Part shown: one piece after another, positions 10,897 to 21,000 of the stretch | Layout of the letters: each line of letters starts with the position of its first letter | How positions within the stretch are numbered: position 1 is the first letter of the stretch | DNA from: Cliona cf. orientalis | Lineage: Eukaryota > Porifera > Demospongiae > Clionaida > Clionaidae | NCBI GenBank assembly: GCA_963930775.1 | Contig: OZ005689.1 | Coordinates: 25,232,058 to 25,296,057 of the forward strand | DNA: 64,000 nucleotides | Reading direction: 5' to 3' | Notes under the pieces: generated by a model | What the model was told of the DNA's origin: nothing | The model's input: only the letters and a program-made list of their open reading frames with translations | Databases searched by the model: none | Translations under genes and position numbers: made by a program

Positions 10897-13800
10897 TCAG
10901 TAGTTACAGTAGACAGTAAGGTCATACTTTGACTTAATGTATAGATTCCCACCATAGTTAACGGCATTTAAAGGATGGTAGCAACCACGGCTAACAACGG
11001 ATCTGTGAAAAACTCGATACTCTTGCAGTTGTTTTACTTTATAAGCACCCAGTATAGGATCATAATCAAGGGTATCCATAGCAAGGAAAACAAAGTAAAT
11101 ATTTGCTTCAGACCCTTGAACGATGATGTCATACAGCAGTCCAAACTGTGGTACAGTACCAAAAGAAATGTCGGTAGTGCCAATCATTAACCAGCATTTT
11201 TCAGCTCTGTACATTGTTCCCATAATAGTTACATATTTACACCTGAACATAAAAGTTTCAAATAATATTATTAATGGAATAAATAATTTCACGAGAACAA
11301 ACCTGTATAATTCACAATCCAATAAGTTTGGGTAACCTGTCCGGATTGTTTCACCGTATGGTAAAAGCAATGGAGTACCAAGTTTAGTGGCTATAAGCAA
11401 TAAAAGTAATGATAGCATACTAAGTCAACCTGATTAACTTACTCGCTCCCGTAGATAGAGTAACTGATGCATATCCAGAGTTACATTGCAGGTTATATGC
11501 CAGTAGTCGCTGGTGATGCTGAGAGAGAGTCTTGAGAATATTTTTGAAGCTCGTTGATCTAGCTACACTTTTGAATTGCTTATGTTTTCCTTCAAATCTC
11601 ATTGACCATAGATGAACAAGTGGACCGTACCTACATTATATGGATGTATAAAATAGTATCATCATCATCGAAGTTCACACTTGTACCTGTTGATGAGGTT
11701 AGGCAAGTGAACCATGAAATGAAACTTTGGAGTCAAAGGTCGGTGTGGATACAAAGATGTGAATTGCTCAAGATACTGCTGAATCTGTCCTCTTAAGAAA
11801 GGGACTTGATTATGAGCAATTATAGATGAAAATAAATCGTTGCAATGTCATTTAGTAGCATGAAGCACTCGTAATGTGGGTTACAAGGAGGAAATTTCTT
11901 GCCGATAAGGAATGGTAAAATATTGAACAATTCCCACATTTGAGAAGCTCATTAGGATACAGGTATAATAATAGGCATAATAATCACGAGCCATTAGTAT
12001 AATTATACCTGATTGGTTTCCATGAGGATCAAGATTCCTTAAAGGTGCTGGCTTTTCCTCAAAATACGCATATGGGTGCGACATTATTCGATGATTGATT
12101 TCAGCCAAGGTCATAAAGGACAGTGTATCAACTAGATACTTCAAAAGCTCATTCACATGAATATGAAATACCCCCTCCAGCAGAACATGCATTAGATCTT
12201 GTGGTAGTTGTTCTGTCACATTGAAATGTGGTACCTCGCAAAGAATGCTAGTACGATTAACTCCATAAACTTTGGAGTAGTGGTCCTTCTCAGACTCCGA
12301 CATTCCAGGGTAATCAAGATAATCACAATGCTGTTTATGCAGGTCCTTATTTCTTATCTGAAACTCTTCTTCTACAAACTGCACAATAACACATTAGCTT
12401 CCTATAGTATCACATAATAAAATTGATTATACGTACCTTGATTTGAATTTGTGAATTTGTGGCTAAACAATGACGGCATTTCCTCATCGCCCCTCCAACA
12501 CCTTCCTTAAAACCACCAGCCATATTGACAGCTGGTGTATCACCTACAAACGCTATCAATGCACCTTCAACATTGTACATAGAATCCTGAATGGTCATGG
12601 TGACACCACCAGGCTTCAAAATAGATTAAGAGCATGAAATAATTTTTTACGCAGAAAATGTGACAACATACGTACAGCAGATAGCTTCTTAAGATCCGAA
12701 ACAAATGGGTCCATAATGGAATCAAAAGAGTATGTTTCCAACAGATTTGCTTGAAATAAAGCAACAAGATAGATAGAATCCAAGCGAGATCTTAGGGCTG
12801 GATCAATATTTCCCAAAGAAAAGTAAATAGCACCTAATTTGAGCAAGTCTGCATGAATACAAAAGTAGAAGCAACTTTATATTGTGTGTACCTATCTTAT
12901 GTTTCTTGGCCCTTGATCCTATTGGGTTTGTTAGTGTTACTTCGTCATAATATCCGATTATCTGTAGTGCCTTCTCATTTCCTCGAAACACACAGTGATC
13001 AGCAAACAGATCACCATCACAAATATCCATCATGAAGTCACCCTGCGTTTGATGTGCACCAGACATTACCTGGAGATTTGTAATTGTTGTTTGCATGCAT
13101 GCATGTATCACTAATTTATCATAACTATATACCTGATCAAACACTGATGTGTTGTTCAAAAGTATCTCCAACGTCTGTAGAAGAGGGACATAATAGAAAC
13201 CATCAGATACGTTTGTTGGTGTCATATTTCGTCCCACAGTACCCACGTGTGTTCCAAGTTCATACCAGATAGGCTCCTAGGAAATAGACACCACATAATA
13301 CTATATACATAAGTACATGGTGATAAAATCATAACATGCTATACTGTATGCACTAGCACGTACACATGCATGCACATAATAGTTGTAGTGCCTTAAATGG
13401 GGTGCATGCATGACATGCATGGCCGAATGCATCCCAATTAAGGCACTACAACTATTTTGTAGGCCTGTGACCCCTCTCATCATTGGCCTACCACCTGCAC
13501 CCCTTTGGTAGCCCGAAATTTACCTATAAAAACTTTGGTTGGTAGGCGGTGGCCTACAAATACACATGTAATACAAGCAACTAATCAAACTCACAACATA
13601 GGGGAAATTTTTCGAGACATATGTTTGCTGCCTGTATGCTGTTTCCAGAGCAGAAAATGGGTTGCTCACATCTTCAGCTATCTTGGGTAGATTCTCAAAG
13701 AATGGACTTGTGAGATCCATGCCATGGGCTTCTGCTGATTGCTCTACTGCAGACAGGGTTTTTGTGACCACGTGATCTGTCATGATTCCAAATACTTGAA

Positions 13801-14218
13801 TAACTTCATCAACTGCCGCATGTGAAAGTTTGTATTTTTCTTTAAGCTTCAGTAACATTCCAGCTGCCGCATCTGGGGAAATGTTTGGTGTGCATGAATT
13901 AGGACACGAGGGGTTGGTCGATGGGTCTGGCTCTTCTCCAACATCATCGCCAGTAAAATTCTCCATTTCTTCGTCATCTGGTTGAGGATTTTCAGCAATT
14001 GACATCTCTCTCGTAAAATATTCCTCCTTATGCTGACGTCTCACATGTTTATACCATGTATTTGTTTTCTTGAAAATACTAGGGCATTCCTTCACTTGAC
14101 AAACAAAATTCAAGTTACAATCTGATGAATGAGCTGCCCTAACATGCACGACCAGTTCAAACAGAAGAGCGTATCTTGATTCACAAAGTTGACACTTCCA
14201 TGTCAGTGTTGCAGCCAT
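10897..14218 (-). CDS. tnp2-type transposase of the CACTA-like element
   Basis: About ten exons read on the minus strand. Exon 1 (14218 to about 13592) starts MAATLTWKCQLCESRYALLF and has two C2H2 zinc fingers (C..C...H...H and C....C...H...H), probably for DNA binding. Later exons at about 13276-13139, 13071-12890, 12850-12675, 12612-12437, 12380-12010 and 11960-11690 carry the tnp2-like core, including DLMHVLLEGVF and ASQMWELFNILPFLIG. An exon near 11620-11430 has the conserved MRFEGKHKQFK, and the C-terminus ends near 10897. Introns have normal GT/AG borders. One frame change of a single base near 11835 (within LLNDIA...SSIIAHNQ) breaks the reading frame. It may be decay or an assembly indel. 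Confidence 0.8.
13378..13560. repeat. Two-hairpin foldback repeat, copy 1
   Basis: Hairpin 1 (13378-13456) pairs AATAGTTGTAGTGCCTT with AAGGCACTACAACTATT. Hairpin 2 (about 13456-13560) pairs TTTGTAGGCC with GGCCTACAAA around a conserved loop containing CATCATTGGCCTAC and TATAAAAACTTTGG. It lies in an intron of the transposase gene. A related unit is at 45162-45371. Confidence 0.7.
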
Positions 14219-14245
14219 CGTGCTGAGATCCGCGTTGTATCATAC

Positions 14246-14511
14246 CAGGAGTACATTACCAGGAGTGTGCAACGCACACATGCATGTACATGGGCCTGAA
14301 TATCATTAGAAGGTTCTTACGCTGCAACCACTGAGTTACATTCTGTATAGATGCAGCTGCAGCTAGTTACTGATAGGATAGTGCAGACACAACCTTCATG
14401 GCTTCATGGTTTTAGTGGTTGCATATTAATGATATTCTGTGATGTCAAATCTGGAAAGAGATGTTTGTACTACTACTGAGTAGGTTGCACACTCCTAGTA
14501 ATGTACTCCTG
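14246..14511. mobile_element. CAGGAG-type MITE, copy A
   Basis: Terminal inverted repeats CAGGAGTACATTACCAGGAG and GTTGCACACTCCTAGTAATG, ending in CTCCTG. The flanks carry a 7-bp duplication, ATCATAC, at 14239-14245 and 14512-14518. It is 266 bp long with no coding capacity. It sits between the transposase start (14218) and the SAM-domain gene start (14749), in what must be their shared upstream region. A second copy is at 46954-47273. The ends and duplication are hAT-like. Confidence 0.88.
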
Positions 14512-14748
14512 ATCATACGCATGCGCACTATACGGATGCGATGACGCAATTCATGTGATCATCATGTGATAGCTAAAAAAAGGCGCGCATTTCATCCAGC
14601 CAACACAGCTGACATCGAGACTCGAGGACACCGACTAATTTTGTTTGTTTGGACTGAGCGCAGTGAGCGTGCTTTGGATCGTTGCTGGTAAATGTACTTA
14701 AAATATTTTATTTAGTTACCATATTATATATCTGATTTGCTACAGGTG
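14512..14748. promoter_or_regulatory. Shared upstream region of two divergent element genes
   Basis: The two genes of the CACTA-like element start at 14218 (minus) and 14749 (plus), so their promoters must lie in 14219-14748. The plus gene seems to have a non-coding first exon, because an acceptor (GCTACAG) directly precedes its start. No core promoter motif is clear. Confidence 0.4.
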
Positions 14749-17033
14749 ATGGCTGACTCGTGGGGGTTTGATACCGTAGAAGTGGAGTTCGTCGATATCA
14801 TGACATGCACGGAGCTTGTGTCGTATTTGATACAGCTAAATTTTCCAAAAGAGGATATGATGGAACTTGAAAGTAAGTTATGCAATGCTATGCCAGTAAA
14901 ACTAGTCTCCTAATAGCTACTAGTTGAGATAATTAAATTTGAGTGCAAACTCAACGCAGCTGTATAACACATACCCAGGAGGGTTGTCCTAGTAGGTCCT
15001 AATAGGTCAACTTGCATAATATTTAGTACTTACATAGCATGTTATGTTAGTGGACATATATAGGGTCTCATATTTTATTGTGTATCATTCCAGAAAGGGA
15101 AGTTGATGGTGACGCTTTTTGCCATTTAAGCAGAGAGGACTTTGCGACAATATTTCCTTCTCCTAAGCAATTTATTTTAGGATCAAAATTGTACAAACTT
15201 GTCCAACGTGCTCGTTCTTCCAAAGAAAGCTCAAGCATGGACACAAGTGACGTATCACTGACAGGTGATTTGGAGGAAACCCTCTCCCGGTCTTCTTTGA
15301 AGCAGAGTGCATCCACGACTAATTCTTCATCAACAGGATCCAGTCGGAAGCGTTCAAAGCCAGAATTAGATTGTGCACCTCAGCTGAAAAAAAAGCATTC
15401 TGATCAATCATCCAGTAGTACAGCTGAGTCTACTGGTACCTCTTTCAAGCTTCCTGTCTATTCACCAGATCTACAGAATTGCATCAGCAATGATGCCTTT
15501 TACACTCCCACGCAAACTAATCGGCTTATTAAACAATCATGTGTTGCTCTCCGTGGATACTGTTGGGAACGGGGGAACCCAGTTTTCAACAGCGAAAAGG
15601 AAGCTCTGGCCAAGAAAATCTATGAATTGGCTCCTAAAAGTCTTGGAAATCCTAAAAGTGGAAAGAAGTCACCTTATGTAAGTGTGCATATATATCAGCA
15701 AGCTATACTATGTTCAGTATTCTTTGATGTGGTAGTCAAAATAATTTATGTGGTCACAGACTACCTACCTATGCCCACCTGCTATGCCCGGGAGAATCCT
15801 ATGATTATGCTAATTATAACATCCCTTATATTGTGTAGGCTGATCTCTATGGTCGAATTATTAAGTGGTTTCAAAACCACTCATACATCGACAGAAAGGC
15901 GTGTGGACAGGTGAAGTCTAAAAAGACAAAGGATCAAGTACCTGATGGTGCCAGACAAGATGATGAAGAGGCTGTCCAGCTGCACCTTCAAGAGCTCAAT
16001 AAGGAGCTGAGGAAAAAGCACAATAGGGATTCTGACAAGCTAACCAGATTGTTGTCCTCGACATTTTATGCACGGAGAAGTGAGACGCTGTCAGTAACAG
16101 CAAGTACCCGTGTTGCAACATTTTTGGAAAAGTATGAATGCTTTAAGAGGCCAATTTGTGTGAGTTTTTTGTATTAATTTTAGTAAACGTACACTACTTA
16201 CCTTTGATTATTACATACAGCTAATACAGGAAATGTACCATGTTAGAGGTCAGAAGTTCAGCAATGTTGGTGAGGTCAAGCAAAAGGTGTCCACTTTGGG
16301 AGAGCGATGGAGCAACAAGCTTATTCCGTCAATCTGTCAGTTTACTAAGGAGACTGAGGAGCCTCCACCATCCTCAGATTTGCCAAATGGTATATTATAA
16401 CCATGATATTAAATATATGTGTGCAGGTATTACAGCAGAATTGTATGTATTAATGCAGAGCTGTCTATGTACTGCTTAACAACATTGTTGGCAAAACTAA
16501 AACCACGAACTGGCAAGACTACAGTGCAAGAGAGGCTTAATGCCATCATCTGTTTCTCCCCAGTATGTTAACATTCAAGTGTATTATTATTCACATAATC
16601 TTATTAATTTTAATCAATGCTACAGAATGCAGAAGAAGCAATGGACAAAAATAAGGATAACACTCACCCTTGGATACTTTGTGTTGGCACCCCACGCGAC
16701 ATAACATCTGCTGTTTTGGTTTACCAGCGTAAAGTCATATCAAACGATATCGGGAAAACCGTCTTCTCAGCACTTTTAATTCTTCTGGCGACGCTCTACA
16801 CGTATGAATTTGCATACAACCCACTTGTCCAGCAGGCTTTGGAATTCCTCCAAGAAAAGTTGCTTGGTGATGGACTACCTGCGTCAAGAAAGATATCGGT
16901 TGCTTATTCTAGCCTATTTCGTGCCATCGACTGCATTGAGCAGAAAATAACAGAAGGCATCGAGAAAGATTCTGAGATCGATACTGCTGATATGTCCGAG
17001 GATGGTACACAGGCATTTTGCGAATTTGATTAG
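14749..17033 (+). CDS. SAM-domain protein encoded by the CACTA-like element
   Basis: Six coding exons with GT/AG borders: 14749-14872, 15094-15677, 15839-16159, about 16221-16389, about 16457-16562 and 16625-17033. Exons 1-2 encode a SAM domain (LVSYLIQLNFPKEDMMELE, then EVDGDAFCHLSREDF and KLYKLVQRA). A Ser-rich, Lys/Arg-rich linker follows, then a conserved block (NPKSGKKSPY, ADLYGRIIKWFQNHSYIDRK) and a helical C-terminus. SAM domains usually mediate protein-protein or RNA contacts. From memory the same SAM architecture occurs in fish and cnidarian genes. Its place beside the transposase, inside the same termini, suggests an accessory transposition protein. That role is inference. The frame is open throughout. 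Confidence 0.8.
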
Positions 17034-17766
17034 ATGTGCATCCAAGGAACTCTGATATTGCTGTGCAACATGGACTCACTTCGTATGTTATCAACAAAAT
17101 TAATAACTGTAATTGACTATAATTTATGCCTACATGTAGAATGCATGTTATTATGACATTGTATGATTCTGGTTAGAAATATTGCTACTTATATTGATAT
17201 TGAAAGAATTTGCTACTACAGTTAAGTACATGGGGTGTTAGATTTAGTGGTGCATATAATCTAAAATTGTGCATAATGCCACTAAACATTAGACATCTAT
17301 AATCCAGATATTAGTACTTGGAATGATTGTTTTGAGATTGTATTGATACAACAAAACACTAATAATGATACACTTCATACTAAATTTAGGTACCACTGGC
17401 TCTTGGAATTAGTGTGGTATGGTGTTGCATGCTTCCTACTAAAATTAATTTTTACGTCTTAAACGTAGCAGTTGTATACTAAAATGAAACACTTGTATAC
17501 TAAAAATAAGTTCAGTAATTGTTTGTGACAGTGAATAGTAAAAACACTTATATCTAGAAGCTATTACTTAAGATTAGTACTAGTTGATCTTAAAATTAGT
17601 GTTGCATGTTGGGGGGTGCAAACTACTAATAGTAAGACAATATATTCTTAAAGTGAGGTAGCTCTATACTAAAATTAAGATAAATTAACGCTTGTGACAG
17701 TGAATGCCGAAAACACTAAAAGTTAGCAGTTTTTCTTCTTTAATTTAGTATGCATTTTTTCCAGTG
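17034..17766. repeat. Right subterminal zone of the CACTA-like element
   Basis: AT-rich sequence with many ACTAAAATTA and TTAGTAC-type motifs and a repeated phrase, GTGACAGTGAATRCCGAAAACACT (near 17530 and 17695). It ends at CCAGTG (17761-17766), followed by the duplicated TA. No gene. Confidence 0.65.
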
Positions 17767-17768
17767 TA

Positions 17769-17955
17769 CCTAGTCAGTACGGCCGCCGTACACGGAGCCC
17801 GTTGCTATGGGCGGTAATTAGAATTCTCTACCTAGATACAGCTAGATTCATCGAACTACTGTACGTTCGCTCACCTTTTTAGCTTCTTGGGCATCTTAGA
17901 ACAATCGCCGACCGTTGTCAATGGGGATTGACTACATTCACAACGATCAATGATG
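17769..17955. repeat. Right part of the split MITE
   Basis: Continues the MITE from 6137: CCTAGTCAGTACGGCCGCCG, then the conserved ATTCTCTACCTAGATACAGC. It follows the family to about 17950, where a variant interior also seen at 33056-33110 (GACTACATTCACAACGATC) is present. The far end is not clearly preserved. Confidence 0.75.
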
Positions 17956-18078
17956 AGTCACATGCATAATACACCCATGCCACGCCCCCATCGCGAGCGC
18001 ATGCACATTTTCCACGCACGTGTCTTTCGCGCACTTCAATTTCTAAACGCAGGAAATTTTTGTGTGCACACGGTGAGT

Positions 18079-21000
18079 ATGGACTCGGATGGTGTTCAAC
18101 CTGCATGGGCTCTAGGGCTAAAAAGGAGTGGCCTCTACTATGAAGGATTCGTTGACAACTTGGAAGATACACTGGAGGCACATCGACGATGTACTGTCAC
18201 TACCTATGGCACCAGGACTTCAAAAAAGTCACCAGCAACCACAGTAGTCCCTAGTAGCAACACTGACCAAGAGAATGACAGATATGTAGCAAATCAGAAG
18301 GTATAATAAATAAATTATATCATGTACGTATCTATAATGCCAAAATATATTATAAGTTTGTCAATGCAATGCCCCATCAACTAAGGCTTGTGTGATCATG
18401 ATGGGCCGCAATGGTAGCTATACACTGGCCTCTAATAGGCTAATTTTTCGATGGTAGAGGGGCATGCAGTATTGATAGAGTTATTTGTTGTATCTTGTAC
18501 GCAAGGTAGCCTTGAGAAACCTGCATAAAAAAATTAATATAACATGATAACTATTATCGCTATAGATTACCACTCAGAAATATCATTGGAAGCACAGTGC
18601 GGCAGGTAAAACGATAATACACCCTTCATTATTGGGGAAAAGAGAGATCTCCATTGCCAATTTGGTGACCACTACTTAAAAAAAAAGCCAAACAAATCAG
18701 ATACTCCAGTCACTAAGGACAGTGAACAGCCAGAGCCATTACAACCTAAACAAGTACCCAATACCAAACAAGGTACTTTTGAACAAGCCACATCAAAAAA
18801 AAAATCTAGGCCAAAATTAAGTCTTCAAGGAACACGGAAAATAGGTTGCAATGCTGGAATAAACATTCGAGAGTATATATTGTATCCAGATCACAGGGTA
18901 TCCACCGACACTCAAAATAAGTGGCAACAGCGGAAAGCACAAGAAGAAATGCTGACTCGCTTAAGGCAAGACCTCACTGATGGGAAAGCTGTGAAAACAG
19001 CAACCAAATACTACGTGTCTCTGCCAGCTGAAGAAGCCCACCACAAGTCCCACAAGACAGGCGGGATGCACGCAATGGCACAGCGTGTTCACCCAAAGGT
19101 GATAATGAAAATTCATGAGCTGGTTGGAGCAGGCATATCAGAGGTATCGGAAGTAAAACGGGCCTTAAAACTTTATATTACTAAAGAATTATGCCCAACA
19201 GATCTCCCAAACAGGGACGATAGAGCCTATTATCCAACAAATCACGACTTATCGAACCACATTCACAAAGCCAAATCACAGTTGCAGCTATCAAAGCTTG
19301 ATCAAAAAAATTTGGGACTAAAAATAGACGAATGGAAGAAAAATAGCCCAGATTCTAAGCTTTATTTTAGGCCATACAAAAAGAAATCACCCAAACAACA
19401 GCTAGAGATGGTTAATACTGAGGATGAAGTGACTGAATATGAACAAACATTACTTTGGATCCACCAAGAATCATGGCAACAGGATTTATTAATTAAGTAT
19501 GGCAATACTATCACCTTAATGGATGCTACCTATAAGACCACCCAATACGAACTAGCTCTATTCTTTCTCACAGTGAGAACAAATGTAGGCTATTCTGTAG
19601 TTGCAGAGTTTGTAATTCAACACGAGAAACAGAAGATATTACTGAGGCTCTAAAATTCATTAAACAATGGAATCCCCAATGGTCACCAAAATTCTTTATG
19701 TCTGACTATTCAGAAGCCGAAATAACAGCAGTTGAACAGACCTTCCCCACCACAAAACTGTATTTGTGTGACTTTCATAGAGAGCAGTCATGGGAAAGAT
19801 GGATAAAAAATCATCAAAATGGAGTCTCACCTGACGACCAAGAAACCATTCTTGAACTTCTTCGTTCATGTGCATGGGCTCCACCACCAGATCCAACTGA
19901 GGGCCTCCCAGTGGATGTCAATTACCAGAATGCTGTTAAGAATCTAAAAGAGAATGACATTTGGATTGAAAATAGTCAGCTGCAGTCATGGTTGAACACC
20001 ACATGGTTCTCCATTCCTCAGGTATGTTGAGATTAACCACAAGTGGTTACCACAAAACACACATGCACATGTACACTGTATAGAGATACATACCCACTCC
20101 CAAAACATACATATGTGGCAGTCCCAGGTAGAAATCAAAGATTATTCCTAGTCAATTTTGACCACTTTTTTGAATTTGAAGCTTCATAATTTAGAAATGG
20201 TAGCATCCCAGAATTTTACATTTAGTTTAGAGATACTACAATCACCTTAGAATAGGTATCTAAAATTTGGGACTAAACGATCAAGAGATATTAAAAATAT
20301 AATTGATTTAATTAACCCAATTAAAAACAGAATAATATTCGATTTCTACCTGGGACTGCCACATATATTATAATACAAGCAGGGTGACCCCTTCGACCTT
20401 CAAGCATCATCCATATACAATGTACCGTATAGTGGGAAACTTTGGCGAGGTTTTTAATTTGGCGATTTGGCGAATTTTGAAGAAAATCGCCAAATTAAAA
20501 CTCGCCAATATTTAAATAACGTATTTTTATGATGTAATGACTACGTGTGCGCATGCGCATGTGAACGAGAGCAGTGCAAAATTAGATTGATTGCTCGCAT
20601 CGCAACCTTGGTGTAAAAGAGAATCGTTTGTCTGGAATCAATGTCGCTGCTCAAGTTCTTTCAAGTTAAATATCCAACGCTACCTTCGTCATCAACTTGT
20701 GCGTACTCGTCTCTCAGCAGGAAGGACCTCGACCACGCGAACAAAGAAGTGAAACGGCGCGTTCTTGCTGTAGAGAACTCATGTGAGAAAGAAGCACCGA
20801 CACCTAGAGGCAAGTACAATAGTTGCTCACCAGAAGAAAGGGCTCAGATAGGTAAATATGCCCTAGAGAACGGTAATACCCGAGCTGCTAGACACTTCTC
20901 CAAGGTTCTCAATCGAAAGATTAATGAATCAACCGCGAGGAGGCTCAAGAGTGAGTATGTGCAAGCGTTGGCACAGAGGAAGAATGACCCTGAAGGTCCA

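Larger units (their letters stand above)
6138..17766. mobile_element. CACTA-like DNA transposon, 11.6 kb, with nested insertions
   Basis: The ends are inverted repeats, CACTGGAAAAAAT at 6138 and its complement ending CCAGTG at 17766, with a TA on each side (6136-6137 and 17767-17768). The target is identifiable because both flanks are halves of one MITE. Inside are a minus-strand tnp2-type transposase gene (14218-10897) and a divergent SAM-domain gene (14749-17033). AT-rich subterminal zones full of TAGT/ACTA motifs lie inside each end (6170-6935 plus 10215-10790, and 17215-17760). That arrangement is known in En/Spm elements. The ends and transposase suit the CACTA/Mirage group, and the 2-bp duplication is more like Mirage than classic 3-bp CACTA. 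The superfamily call is inference. Confidence 0.8.

Noticed and set aside
13456-13560. Hammerhead ribozyme in the second hairpin
   Set aside because: CTGATGA, GAAA and cleavage-site elements are not in the required order on either strand.
17950-18300. Upstream start (MMSHMHNTP) for the MULE-type gene
   Set aside because: The first residues fall in MITE-derived sequence. The ATG at 18079 (MDSDGVQPAW) fits the conserved part better.
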